Source: Warburgia ugandensis | Lineage: Eukaryota > Streptophyta > Magnoliopsida > Canellales > Canellaceae | Assembly: GCA_035236585.1 (NCBI GenBank) | Contig: CP141132.1 | Location: forward strand, 54,191,880-54,255,879 | Direction of reading: 5' to 3' | Length of the DNA stretch: 64,000 nt | Part shown: positions 50,301 to 60,080 of the stretch, piece after piece | How the letters are laid out: every line of letters starts with the position of its first letter | Numbering within the stretch: position 1 is the stretch's first letter | Translations under genes and position numbers: made by a program | The notes under the pieces: model-generated | Seen by the model: the letters and a program-made list of their open reading frames with translations, nothing else | Databases searched by the model: none | What the model was told of the DNA's origin: nothing

Positions 50301-53063
50301 ATTATCAAGACCTTATCCCAATTACTTTCTCTAGATTAACTCTCTAATTATTCTATTGTACTCTCTCCTTCCAATTTTACCATTTCAAGGATGATTTGCA
50401 GCAGTCATCAGTCCCCGGCCTGTACTTGCTTATCAAACCCATAGTTTTCTTTGTAGCTAGTTCTTGCTAGTTCAATATATGGTCTAGTGTAGTCCAGACA
50501 TACGAATTATGTAAACTTACAAGGTCAGTGGTATAGCTCTTCAAAACAAGATAAATAACCTACCTTTCTTACTTCATAGTTTCAGTTTGTGCTATACTTT
50601 ATAATTTATTACGAACTACAGGAGCATAATTTATTAATTCTAGAAATGAAGGATATGATAGCATACACGGAGGGTATGGTATAGGTGAACGAAACGAGAT
50701 GGGGGAGAATATCCTCGATTTTGCTTTGTCATATAACCTATCCATTGCAAATACACTCTTTAAGAAGAGGGATGAACACTTAATAACCTTTAAAAGTGGA
50801 CTTCATAAAAGCCAAATAGACTTTTTTCTACTTAGGAATAATGAACGATCTATATGTAAGGATTGTAAGGTGATACCTAGTGAGAGTTTAACCTCACAAC
50901 ATAGGTTAATAGTTATGGATATTCATATCAAAAGATGGAGTAAAAGAACTGAACTTAATACACATCCAAAAACTAAGTGGTGGAACTTAAAAGGAGAGAA
51001 AATAACCTCATTCAAAAATAAGTTGATGGTAGAAAGAAATTGGAACTATGAAACAGAAGTAAATACCATGTGGACTAATATGGCTGAGTCCATTAAGAAA
51101 GTGGCAAAAGATGTCGTAGGAGTATCTAAAGGTAAAAGGCTATTAACCAAGGAAACATGGTGGTGGAATGAAACAGTGCAAAAAGCTATTAAAGAAAAAC
51201 GAATGTGTTTTAAAGCATGGCAGAAGATTAGAAATAATGAAAACTATGAACAATATAAGAATGCTAAAAACGTTGCTAAGAGAATAGTAAGTGAGGCTAA
51301 ACTTAAAACATATGATGAGCTCTATAATAGACTAAGAACAAGAGAAGGAGAGAAAGATATGTTTAAACTTGCAAAAGTAAGAGAACAGAAGGGTAAGGAC
51401 TTAGAGCATGTTAGGTGCATTAGAAGCGATGATCAAAGGGCATTAGTCAAAGATGATGAGATCAAACAAAGGTGGAAAATATACTTTCAAAAATTGTTAA
51501 ATGACAATGGCCCTGAGAATAGAGGGATTGAAAATACTATAAATCTAAATAACATTGGATATTATAGATATGAACGTAGGATTAGAATACTTGAAGTACA
51601 AAAGGCCTTGAGAAAGATGAAATCAGGAAAGGCCATGGGGCCTGATGGTATACCAATAGAGGTTTGGAAGCATATGGGAGATATTAGGGTAGTTTGGTTG
51701 ACCAAGTTGTTTAACAAGATCATAAAATAAAATAAAAAATGCCTGATGAGTGGAGGAAAAGCTCTATTGTACCAATCTATAAGAATAAATGAGACATTCA
51801 GAGCTGCACTAATTATCGAGGGATCAAACTTATAAGCCACACCATGAAACTTTTTGAAAGAGTGATTGAGAAGAGGCTACGACATGAAACAAGTGTATCG
51901 GAGAATCAGTTTGGTTTCATGCCTGGGAAGTCTACCATGGAAGCTATTTTCTTATTAAGACAATTAGTAGAGAAATATCGGGAGAGGAGAAAAGACCTGC
52001 ACATGGTCTTTATTGACTTAGAGAAAGCTTATGATAGAGTCCCTAAAAAGTTAATATGGAGGGTGTTGGGTGGCAAAGGGGTTTCTCAGGGGTATATAGA
52101 TATAATTAAAGATATGTATGAGGGAGCAGTAACAAATGTTAATACTACTAGTGGCGTGACTGGTGATTTTCCTGTCACTGTCGGATTACACCAAGGATCA
52201 GCATTGAATCCATACCTTTTCACATTAGTTATGGATGAGTTAACAAAACATCTGCATGAGGAGATTCCTTGGTGCATGCTATTGGCAGACGATATAGTCC
52301 TACTTGATGAGACAAGGGAGGGTGTAAACATAAAGATAGAGTTATGGAGAGAAGCATTAGAATCGAAAGGATTTAAAATTAGCCGAACTAAGACAGAATA
52401 TATGGAATGTAATTTTAGCAAGGAGAGTAGGAGTGGAACACCAGTCAAGATTGATAACCAAGAGGTCCCCATGAGAGACCACTTTCGATACTTAGGATCA
52501 TTGATCCATGAGAGTGGAGAGATTGAGAGGGAGGTTACCTAGAGAATCCAAGTGGGTTGGAACAAATGGAGATGTGCATCGGGTGTTTTATGTGATCGGC
52601 GGGTGCAACTCAAACTAAAGGAAAAATTCTATAGGATGGCTATAAGGCCGGCCATGCTCTATGGATCAAAGTGTTGGGTAGTTAAGGAACATCATGCTCA
52701 TAGGATGAGTATCGTAGAAATGATGATGTTGAGATGGATGAGTGGTAAGACAAGAAAGGATAGAATTAGAAATGAAAATATTAGAGGAAATTTAGGAATA
52801 GCACCAATAGGTAATAAGATGAGGGAGATTAGACTTAGATGGTTTGTACATGTTCAAAGGAGACCAACAACAGCACCAGTTAGAAGGAGTGAGGCAATAC
52901 AAGTTGAAGGTTCTAAAAGGGCAAGGGGAAGGCCCAAAAGAACGTGGATAGAAGTGGTGAGGAAAGACTTAAAAACTTTGGGACTAAATGAAGCCATGGT
53001 ATTTAGTAAAGTGGAATGGAGGAATAAGATTCATGTAGCCGACCCCTAATTGGGATAAGTTCT

Positions 53064-53100
<37 letters not shown>

Positions 53101-55066
53101 ATAAATGAGGTTATAGCCACACTTCATTATCTCCTAAATGTGGCACACACAGAGCAGTCCATGTATTCAGGTTTCAGAATGATAATGATGACCATAGGGG
53201 AATTTCCATCATACCCACAACAAACTGGCTAGTTTTCAAACATCATGTTTCTAGAATGCTCAACAAAATAGAGTTGCAGACAAAAATAACAGGATTGAGG
53301 CAACTCTTGATGACATGAGGCCCATATTTTTGAGGTCATAAAATCTCCTTTCACAAACATGCATTCTCCTACAATTTTTTTACTACAAAAAATAAATTGA
53401 ATTCCCTCGACATTTCTTAAACTCCCTTGGTCTGTATCAATGCACATGCTTCACTCGTGATGTTTTGTTAAGTCATTGTATTTCGAAAATAGTTCTTTTC
53501 TGATATTCAAGTTCGCAGAAAGGTTAGAAGTCCATACACCAGCAGGTAAGCACTACATATCTAAGACGTACCATACCTTTCTTAATTCAGAGTTTCAGTT
53601 TGTGCCATTCTTTATGATTTCTTGTGAACTACAGGGGCATATTTTATTAATTCTAGAACTCCATTGCATACATTTCATTACCGTCTAAATGGTACCAATG
53701 CAGTGCAGTCCACGTATTCAGGTTTCAGAATGATAACAGTGAACAATTGGAGAACTTCACTTATACCTGCAACAAACAGGCTAGTTTTAAAACATCATGT
53801 TTCTAGTATACTCAACAAAATGGAGTTACAGACAAAAAGAATGAGACAATTTGAGGCAACTCCTAAAAAGACCCCTATCGCTTCGAGATCATAAAATCTC
53901 TTTTTACACAAATGAATTCTCCTGCAACTGAGCCACAAAATAAGGTGAATTCCCCAGACATTTCTTGAACTTAAACTCCCCTGGTCTGTTCGAATCATAA
54001 GTCCTAAAGTCTTTGAATGCACATGCTTCACTCACGATGTTTATACTCACATTGGTAAGCCATTGTATTGCCTAAACGCTTCTTTTCTGATTACTCAAGT
54101 TTGAAAAGAGGTTACAAGTCCATACACCCATGGGTAACCACTATATATCTAAGAATTTATCCTGTCCTCAAAGTGTCCTAGTTTTCCATTCTTCAGTACA
54201 GGATCCCCATTTACTCAAGAAGTGGGTGCATATAGGGGAGACAAGAACTATGTTATTTGAGGAGAGTGCCATTTTATTCTCCTACTCATGTTCCCCTCAA
54301 ACATTTGGAAGAGCAAAAATAGAATTGCAGGAAGAACAGAAACTTTGGGGAACTAAAGATTTCATACCTATGTTCTCTTAGGATTCAAGATGTCCAACTG
54401 CTCTTCTTCTCCTTGCTCATGTCATTCTGAATTTTAGATGACCTTAATCTTCCCAGATCCTTTTAGAACAAAGTCCAGAACGTGTATTCTTCATTCATTA
54501 TGTACTTATTCTGTGAGAACTGAGAGTGAGCTTCTGCACTAACACCATTTAAGGTTTCTGCAGAAGTTGCTAAAGACCTTACCAGAATGGAGGAAAGCCA
54601 TGGTACAGGAGATGCAAGCTCTTCAAAGATTTAATGTGGAAGCTGGTAACTTATCAACGGGAAATGCAATATCAATTGCAAGCGGGTTCCAATTAATGGA
54701 TCTATAAAGTGGCACAAGGTTCCCTTGGTGGCTTAATGGTTGAGTGAATATAGTGTTAATATTTTGTATCCTTTGTCACAGCAATGTTTGAACTGCTCTT
54801 CTAGTGACTGCAAACAAAGCACAGAGTTTGCAACAGTTATATATAATGAATGCTTTCTCCAGGAGAATTTCATAAGGAAGTCTTTACAACTCCACCTGCA
54901 AGTTTACTACTTGATTGGAAAGCCAACAGTTCAGCTCAAACAATCACCTAATACCCATGGTTTTGGCAAGTTTTGGGTTGAAGGAGAAGCAATTGTAGTT
55001 ATTGCTTGTACACACAGTCAACAAAATTAATAGGTGATGCACTGGTGAGCCCAAGTGATAGCTAAA

Positions 55067-55098
<32 letters not shown>

Positions 55099-58000
55099 AG
55101 ATCTTATCCCAATTAGGGGTCGGCCACATGAATCTTGCTCCTCCATTCCCCTCTATTAAGTACCAAGGTGACAGCAAAACATAAGATTTGACAATAAGGG
55201 AGCTTGAATTGCTTTCTTGGAACAGAATTGTAAGGTTAAGTCAAAGCAAGTTTTATCTCTAATGTACAAGCTTGATCTTAAAAAATAATAATAATAATAA
55301 TAATTCTACATATTTTATGTCCTGCAGGGTCTGCTGATATTCAAATTGAATCAGCCTATCCTATCACCTTAATACAGAGGAGGAAACAATCTTCTGACAT
55401 TTTCTTTTGTTATGCGCCTTATTGCACATTCTTTTCACATACATTGGTCTCTTTAGATCACTGTAAGCAGGCAGGCTGGAGAAACTAATAACAGGTATAA
55501 AACATCTTAGACTGGCAGTCTTGCACTACATACTTCCAGATCTATGCGCTAGTGCATAGCTCATGCGTAGTGCATTGCTTAAGAAAGAAACAAAACCATG
55601 GAAGCATTAACTATTTAACTAGTATTCAGATCTAAAACTACAATTGATCTCCAATGAGCACACTTAAATGTAACTTCTTATTCAAGTTCAGTTAATCATT
55701 TATAAGAGTGGCAATTAATTTTGTGACTTACAATAAAACTAGAATCTTGCTTCAGATACGGTCCATACATGGTTTCCCATCATGATTAAAAAATTTCTTC
55801 TAATCAATCATACACTATTGAGGTCTGGAAATTTGTACCTTTTAATTATAGAACACCAGTTTATAGATTACAAAACTGATGTAGATTGGGTTTACTTATG
55901 ACTGAAGAAAGTATTCTTTTATTCTTGTTCAAGTGCAAATGGTTCAGAAAAATGGGAAACCAACAAAATCCCAAAGATTTGTCCAATGCAATCCTTCTAT
56001 AGCTCATGTTGAAATGAAACAAATATAAGAAAGTACTCACGACTTGCAGTTCCCATGATCTCTGCCACAAAGTATAGATATTGACACTGTTAATTTGGAG
56101 AAGATCAGCCCTTAACCCCAACAACGCAGCAATTTTGATGATGATAGCCATAAAGAAAGGTGGCAGCCAAACGTAGTTCAAGTAAAGAGCAAAAAACAGA
56201 CAATTGACCTTCTTTTTCCCCTTTTTGATGGGCAACGACCTAGTTATATAGTTCAGATTCAGGAAAACTCAAGGATGCAAAAATATGGATAATTTGGGAT
56301 TTATTGGGAAAAAGTCGAGAACTAAATAAGAAATATTTAAAATTAAATAAAATACATAATACATATACAAAATGACGGATACCTAAAAGTCACCCTGATA
56401 TTTTTAAGTCTTTAAGGTGTGGCCTTTAAATGGCTAATAGAAGAAAAAATCCATGAAAAGCCCCAGTTTTCAGAGGCTTGGGGAGTAAGTGTCTTCGATC
56501 TTTCAAATTAACAAGTTTCAATATAATAATAAATGTAATTGCTAGCTTCCTCTACCTTACATTACATGATGAATTATATTTACATGGTATTCTTTATAGA
56601 ACAATATATAAAACAGACACTAATCTAGAGGAAGAGTGAATTAAAGAGAACCTAGTGGTGCCAGCTAGATTAGCATTTGCCAAGTTGTTCTAATTGGTTA
56701 TTGGAAAACCTAGAAAATCTTGGACTGTTTATAAAACGAAAAATGGCTTTTTCAGAAGAAATTTGAAAAATCTCGTGTCTGGCATCACTTTCGAGTTTGA
56801 GTTGAGACTCAGGAGACATAAAAGTCAGCAATTTTTTAAAGAATTAAAAAAAATCGCCAAAGTTCGCAACTATCACAACAACTAACTGTATCCAGTGGGC
56901 AAAAGTTATACAAAGTAAAGAGATAGGAGTCTCCAACAGCCCCACCTTTTCCTCTAAGCCTCATTAGCAGCCCACTAGATAAGTATTCAATCACTGTACT
57001 CTGGTGCCATTCATGTGCAGCAGCATCACTGACAGTAGAACACATTCATACAAAGCATTATCTAATCCAATTGTTGGAATGATTTAGCCATCTTAAAATT
57101 AGGCATCACATCCTCATCACCTAAAAGGGGCAGCCCCGGTGCACGAAGCTCCCGCCTACGCAGGGTCTGGGGAAGGGGCAGACCACAAGGGCCTATAGTA
57201 GGCAGCCTTACGTTGCATTTTGCAAGAGGCTGATTCCACGCCTTGAACCCATGACCTCAAGGTCACATGACGACAACTTTTACCATTGCGCCAAGGCTCC
57301 CCTTCTTAAAAGAACAGCCCCGGCGCACAAAGCTCCCACCTAGGCATGGTCCAGGGAAGGGGGAGACCAAAAGGGCCTATAGTACACGGCCTTACCTTGT
57401 ATTTTTGTAAGAGGCTGTTTCCACACCTTAAACCTGTGACCTCAAGGTCATATGACAACAACTTTTACCATTGCGCCAAGGCTCCCTTTCTTTCACACAA
57501 GGGCAGCCCCGGTGCACGAAGCTCCCGCTTATGGGGGTTTCGGGGAAGAGACGGACCACAAGGGCCTATAGTACGCAGCCTTACCTTGCATTTTTGCAAG
57601 AGGCTGTTTCCAAGACTTGAACCCGTAACCTCAAGGTTACATGACGACAACTTTTACCATTGCACCAAGGCTCCCCTTCTAAAGTCAAATAAAAGGGATG
57701 AAGATAAACATTTAAACTGCTTAAATATATGGAGTCATACTAATTCTCTTAATGTATCTGCTCACACGTGTCAATGATTTCTAGTTAACCTCTCAAGCAA
57801 CCCAATCTTTCTGTTCAACAAAGCTGCTAGTGTCTCCAAATAGAGGTTTGCAACCATTTTTGTTAGTTAAAAGTTGATCAAGCAAGAGGAAGATATCTAT
57901 TCATCACAACTACATTTATTTTTTGTACTCTAGAAAGGTTCTTAGAACACAGTTACGAAGTGAGTAATTTGAAAGGAAACAATTTAATGCAACCAGCTTC

Positions 58001-59327
58001 AACTTTCAAGATCATACTTACCAGCAATATTGATTCCCAGACCTACACCATTAGGATCAGATGTGGGTCGCTTCTTTTTCCCCATTTTCTTTTCACTAGG
58101 GGCATTTGTTGCTTCAATATCATGATTGCCGAGATCCATGACATTATTCACTGCACTAACAATCCATACAACAATTAGGAGAAAAGCATACTGTACGTGC
58201 AAGTTCCTTGTCAATGCAAAGGCACCACAAAGCCTACTAGCAACAGCACCCATTGAAGAGGTCAAAAAAATTGAATAAGTCAGTTATTCACAACCATTGA
58301 TGAAGGATTCCTCAAAAAGTTAAGGATTAGTAATCCTACTTAGAAATCGAAAGATTCAGTCTCATACATATGCAATTGTAAGAATGTGCATGCATGTCTT
58401 ATTTGGAATAGATCAAATCAAGAAGTTAACAAAATTGCTGAACTGCTGAATTATGGCATTAAACTTTCAGTACTGTACAAAGAAGTGATAAAATCTGAGA
58501 TGCTATAAACATGCACAGAAATCTACAAAATGTTGTTGTACTTCAATAACCCATGAAGCAGAAACTAGGGGGGAAAGTATAGAGTCATAAAATCATACCT
58601 TTGGCTTCAGGGTCCCTGTTGTCTTGAGAGTTCCCTGTAACAGCTCCTGAAAATAATGTCTCATCTTCGGCTGTTATGAAAACTTCTCCCCCTGAACCAG
58701 TCACCTCCAACAAGTTAAACTGTAGGTTGGCTGGAGATCCATAGGCAATAACAACAGAAACCTCACTGTCCTTCAAATCAGATAACCTTGCGGCAATTAC
58801 AGGAATCTGGTTCTTTGTAGCACTTTTTTGCTGGTCTGCCTTGGTTTTGGGAGACTTTACCATGATCCTAGTAGGGCTAACCTCACTTTCTGAAATAGTC
58901 AACAAATCCCATACATATACAACACCATTGTCTGAAACAGACAGAACAATGAGACCTTCTTCAGACTTGCAGGAGTTCTTGCACTCCAACAGTACCGGTG
59001 GATTATGCATTGAAAGGGCATTAGATGTTTCAATTCGCTTCCCTTGGTCCACCTTCGACACTTGAAGTTGTTTCTCACCAAACCCAGATGAAATAACAAC
59101 CTTCCCTCCACTGGATATATTAATATACTGGACAGGAGCCTGATGTGACAAAAGAATTTGAGAGTCATTTAAGATTCATGGGAAAGACAATGACCCAAAG
59201 CAAGTAATTCAACTAAACATAGAATGGTGATAACGCACAGGATCAGCATTGAACTTCTGAAGCTGCTGCTTGTCTTTCAAGCTGAAAACTCGTATCTTAT
59301 CACTTGCTACAGCTAAAAGTTTCTCAT
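35124..59327 (-). CDS. WDR43: WDR43/UTP5-like WD40 and Utp12 domain protein, 3' eight exons
   Basis: Homologue of the nucleolar WD40 protein WDR43/UTP5, part of the small-subunit processome that matures 18S rRNA. Exons, 5' to 3' on the minus strand: 59327-59239, 59139-58599, 58150-58022, 44073-43832, 39572-39490, 37317-37206, 35467-35393, 35309-35124 (stop TGA). All junctions are GT-AG and keep frame, giving about 485 residues. In order these show the end of a beta-propeller (KLLAVASDKIRVFSL, VQYINISSGGKVVISSGFGE, VSDNGVVYVWDL), a basic linker (KKMGKKKRPTSDPN), the phrase EPTMGEKLASLNLLDD, then a Utp12/Dip2 domain (DSVHVLLKQALHADD to LNPSDVLKLLNSLI, PWLRSLLLQHASGI, ISTFGSALQLSSCLD) and an acidic tail (EDIDSDEEPGEKES). 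Plant homologues have roughly 600 residues, so about the first 130-200 lie upstream of the window. Introns are 99, 448, 13,948, 4,259, 2,172, 1,738 and 83 bp. No frame break was found, so the gene looks functional despite the transposon-filled introns. Confidence 0.92.
35393..35467 (-). CDS. WDR43: WDR43-like exon: end of Utp12 domain
   Basis: 75 bp, 25 codons: LINSRISTFGSALQLSSCLD to FQLAG. Acceptor ACCTATTGCAG, donor GTGAGT. Confidence 0.93.
35468..37205 (-). other. WDR43: intron, 1,738 bp
   Basis: AT-rich. No element was recognised, and the short ORFs inside are chance frames. Confidence 0.7.
37206..37317 (-). CDS. WDR43: WDR43-like exon: Utp12 domain
   Basis: 112 bp. Acceptor TTACACCAG, donor GTCAGA. 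Encodes GAVLVRAAPWLRSLLLQHAS through LLILNSLYQ. Confidence 0.93.
37318..39489 (-). other. WDR43: intron, 2,172 bp, with SINE copy 2
   Basis: AT-rich. Contains a minus-oriented SINE at 39106-39290. The rest shows nothing recognisable. Confidence 0.7.
39106..39290 (-). mobile_element. tRNA-derived SINE (Au-like), copy 2
   Basis: Diverged SINE in the intron, flanked by near-identical ACAAG(A/C)TGATAATTA at 39091-39105 and 39294-39308. Same layout as copy 1 but with a scrambled tRNA-related head, so it is older. Confidence 0.85.
39490..39572 (-). CDS. WDR43: WDR43-like exon: Utp12 domain
   Basis: 83 bp, found by phase and family order. Acceptor TTTGCAG, donor GTAACC. Encodes VIANTTSLLNPSDVLKLLNS and LISMIQS. 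It fits exactly between DEK of the previous exon and (R)GAVLVRAAPW of the next. Confidence 0.92.
39573..43831 (-). other. WDR43: intron, 4,259 bp
   Basis: Contains a 40-bp RTE tail insertion (39921-39960) and a 20-nt A run near 40642. Around 41880-42300 it carries two diverged copies of a roughly 190-bp segment (GACCTTCCACAGAAAGCATC... versus GATCTCCCACAAGAAAAACA...). No coding exon is evident. Confidence 0.6.
39921..39960 (+). mobile_element. 40-bp RTE LINE 3'-end insertion
   Basis: Consists of GCCGACCCCTAATTAGGATA, AGGTCTTGAT and (GAT)n, the same 3' end as the LINE at 53035-53100. It is flanked by an exact 17-bp target-site duplication (39904-39920 and 39961-39977). Confidence 0.9.
43832..44073 (-). 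CDS. WDR43: WDR43-like exon: start of Utp12 domain
   Basis: 242 bp. Acceptor TTTGGATAG, donor GTTCAC. Encodes NEPTMGEKLASLNLLDD, an SSPKQEHSSEI linker and PSADSVHVLLKQALHADDHS, ending NTRDEK. It joins in frame across the 13.9-kb intron. Confidence 0.92.
44836..44981 (+). mobile_element. tRNA-derived SINE (Au-like), copy 3
   Basis: Starts GGGGAGCCTTGGCGTAACAG, B-box-like GGTTCAAGGCG, ends GGGGCTGCTCC plus T run. It forms a pair with copy 4. The target sequence ATACATCCTTTT occurs before (44816), between (44982) and after (45167) the two copies. Confidence 0.9.
44994..45166 (+). mobile_element. tRNA-derived SINE (Au-like), copy 4
   Basis: Second SINE of the pair. The 5' end is slightly truncated (starts at TTGGCACAACGG), the middle is complete, and it ends GGGCTGCCCC. 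It shares the target duplication with copy 3, so one inserted beside the other. Confidence 0.9.
46238..46285 (-). mobile_element. 48-bp RTE LINE 3'-end insertion
   Basis: (ATC)n followed by AAAGCCTTATCCCGATTAGG and GGTCC. It is flanked by GTCATTATAT (46228-46237 and 46286-46295). Confidence 0.8.
47296..47709 (+). mobile_element. chimeric SINE copy 5 with about 280 bp of extra sequence
   Basis: 47296-47426 is a 5'-truncated SINE body (GGAAACAGCCTCTTGC, AAGGCTG, CGCAGAAGCAGGAG). The SINE end is missing. Unrelated sequence follows to a T run at about 47700, and then a 20-bp repeat identical to 47276-47295 starts at 47710. The whole 414-bp unit therefore appears bounded by one target-site duplication. 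Confidence 0.7.
50285..50320 (-). mobile_element. about 36-bp RTE LINE 3'-end insertion
   Basis: (ATC)n then ATTATCAAGACCTTATCCCA. It is flanked by imperfect copies of ATTACTCTCTAGAT (50271-50284 and 50321-50335). Confidence 0.7.
50565..50643. repeat. partial intron repeat unit I
   Basis: Matches 53575-53654 (CAGTTTGTGC, GAACTACAGGRGCATA, TTTATTAATTCTAGAA). The LINE interrupts the array directly after it. Confidence 0.75.
50645..51730 (+). pseudogene. RTE LINE ORF, 5' part: endonuclease C-terminus to RT start
   Basis: Open frame with no upstream start (5'-truncated). Residues include SIHGGYGIGERNEMGENILD and SGLHKSQIDFFLLRNNERS, the last part of an apurinic-type endonuclease. A linker with KTKWWNLKGEKITSFKNKL follows, then EVQKALRKMKSGKAMGPDGI at the start of the RT domain. 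The frame ends at 51728-51730 in an A-rich run (AAAATAAAATAAAAAATG), where the coding frame also shifts. Confidence 0.88.
51748..53049 (+). pseudogene. RTE LINE ORF, 3' part: reverse transcriptase and C-terminus
   Basis: Shifted frame resuming with MPDEWRKSSIVPIYKNK. A TGA follows, then NYRGIKLISHTMKLFERVIE. RT motifs visible: FIDLEKAYDRVPKKLIW (motif A), GLHQGSALNPYLFTLVMDEL (motif B), LLADDIVLLDE (motif C, with catalytic DD intact). A TAG at 52540 interrupts before the C-terminal region (GWNKWRCASGVLCDRR, MAIRPAMLYGSKCW, RARGRPKRTW). It ends with TAA at 53047-53049, just before the conserved 3' tail. Confidence 0.9.
53103..53654. repeat. intron tandem repeat unit II
   Basis: About 550 bp, repeated as 53655-54200. 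Shared landmarks are TATTCAGGTTTCAGAATGAT, CAACAAACWGGCTAGTTTT and AAACATCATGTTTCTAG. The LINE sits at the boundary of units I and II. Confidence 0.8.
53655..54200. repeat. intron tandem repeat unit III
   Basis: Second complete unit, diverged from unit II with indels. It ends around the shared GTCCATACACC / TATCTAAGA segment. Confidence 0.8.
55070..55167 (-). mobile_element. 98-bp RTE LINE 3'-end insertion
   Basis: (ATC)n, then AAGATCTTATCCCAATTAGG, GGTCGGCCACATGAATCTTG. It is flanked by GTGA(T/C)AGC(T/A)AAACAT (55055-55069 and 55168-55182). Confidence 0.88.
57127..57302 (-). mobile_element. tRNA-derived SINE (Au-like), copy 6
   Basis: Full-length SINE on the minus strand, from GGGGAGCCTTGGCGCAATGG (57302) to GGCTGCCCC (57127). 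First of three head-to-tail copies. Confidence 0.9.
57311..57486 (-). mobile_element. tRNA-derived SINE (Au-like), copy 7
   Basis: Full-length minus-strand SINE, 8 bp from copy 6. Clearly diverged from it, so a separate insertion rather than a recent tandem duplication. Confidence 0.9.
57501..57676 (-). mobile_element. tRNA-derived SINE (Au-like), copy 8
   Basis: Third member of the triplet, minus strand, separated from copy 7 by 14 bp. Confidence 0.9.
58022..58150 (-). CDS. WDR43: WDR43-like exon: basic linker
   Basis: 129 bp. Acceptor TTAGTGCAG, donor GTAAGT. Encodes VNNVMDLGNHDIEATNAPSE, a KKMGKKKRPTSDPN basic stretch (possible nuclear/nucleolar signal) and GVGLGINIA. Confidence 0.9.
58599..59139 (-). 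CDS. WDR43: WDR43-like exon: end of WD40 propeller
   Basis: 541 bp (180 codons plus 1). Acceptor GTCACATCAG, donor GTATGA. Encodes APVQYINISSGGKVVISSGF through VSDNGVVYVWDLLTISESEV to EDETLFSGAVTGNSQDNRD. Confidence 0.92.
59239..59327 (-). CDS. WDR43: WDR43-like exon (first in window): beta-propeller strand
   Basis: 89 bp, phase 1 at its 5' end, reading (D)EKLLAVASDKIRVFSL to NADP. Acceptor TGCCTTACATGCCAG, donor GTGCGT. The frame stays open upstream (…FFFDVLFLPYMP), so an earlier acceptor at a CCTATAG near 59384 is possible, but the family sequence favours 59327. Confidence 0.8.
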
Positions 59328-59856
59328 CTGGCATGTAAGGCAGAAACAATACATCAAAGAAGAAGTTTCTATGGACATCATCTATAGGAGAGAAAGACAG
59401 GAAAAATTAGCGTCTAGAATGTGTGATAGACAGAGAAACCCTCAGAGCCCAAGGTACACTGACAGACCGGGAAAAAATGCCTTAACCTTAAGACATATAT
59501 ATTACTACCATAATTTAAAGCCCGGATGTATGAGTCTAAACGAAACCAGAAGATCCAAGGCATACAAAGGTCACATGTAATGCATCTAGGATAATATGAT
59601 GAGTTCAGAAATAACTTTAGAAGTTTTGAAACAACCATAACAAATCTGGGAAATACATGAATAAAATACAGATAAAACACTAGAACCTGTGATCTGTGGA
59701 CGCAGACAAGGGAACATGTATCTGTGTGTCCATCATGGAAACTTTTCAAAATCTCAATATCGGAGCACAGCAAATAAATAAATAATAGATAAAAATCTCA
59801 GTAATAAATCTATTATTAATTTAGTAATTTTTTATCTTTAGATACAGTTAAAACAT
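59328..59856 (-). other. WDR43: upstream intron of the WDR43-like gene
   Basis: No further exon of the family (the part preceding EKLLAVAS) is recognisable here or further right on the minus strand. The intron therefore extends beyond 64 kb or the 5' exons are outside the window. Confidence 0.6.
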
Positions 59857-60015
59857 GAAGGGGAGCCTTGGCACAACGGAAAAAGTTGTGGTCATGTGAC
59901 CTTGAGGTCATGGATTTAAGGTGTGGAAACAGCCTCTTGTATACCATAGGCCATTGTGGTATACGGCTTCCCCGAACCCTACATAGGCAGGAGCTTTGTG
60001 CACAAGGGCTGCCCT
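59857..60015 (+). mobile_element. tRNA-derived SINE (Au-like), copy 9
   Basis: GGGGAGCCTTGGCACAACGG to GGGCTGCCC plus T run. It is flanked by an exact 20-bp target-site duplication (59837-59856 and 60016-60035). Confidence 0.92.
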
Positions 60016-60080
60016 TTTAGATACAGTTAAAACATACAACGTATAGACCAGAAAAGGGGAAAAAAAATCAATAACAGAAC

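Larger units (their letters stand above)
50644..53102 (+). mobile_element. 5'-truncated RTE-clade LINE
   Basis: About 2.46 kb in plus orientation inside the long intron, opposite to the host gene. It keeps the last part of the endonuclease domain, the full RT and the C-terminal region, then the 3' end and a (GAT)n tail (53064-53100). The sequence matches the plant RTE proteins often annotated as craniofacial development protein 2-like. A possible target duplication is AAATGA(A)GG at 50644 and 53103. The coding region carries one frameshift and at least two in-frame stops, so the copy is dead. Confidence 0.9.
44074..58021 (-). other. WDR43: intron, 13,948 bp, rich in transposons
   Basis: Holds SINE copies 3 to 8, a long RTE LINE, three RTE tail fragments and a tandem intron repeat (53.1-54.2 kb). 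The parts without listed elements (about 45.2-46.2, 46.3-47.2, 47.8-50.2, 54.2-55.0 and 55.2-57.1 kb) show only AT-rich sequence and chance ORFs. Confidence 0.8.

Noticed and set aside
56040..56095. Possible extra exon of the WDR43-like gene (acceptor ACAG, donor GTGAGT)
   Set aside because: The direct join 58022/44073 keeps frame and matches the expected protein order. Including this 46-bp piece would break the reading frame of the next exon.
59328..59384. 5' extension of the first exon (FFFDVLFLPYMP)
   Set aside because: The frame is open, but the residues do not fit the family, while the acceptor at 59328 joins at the position expected before EKLLAVAS.
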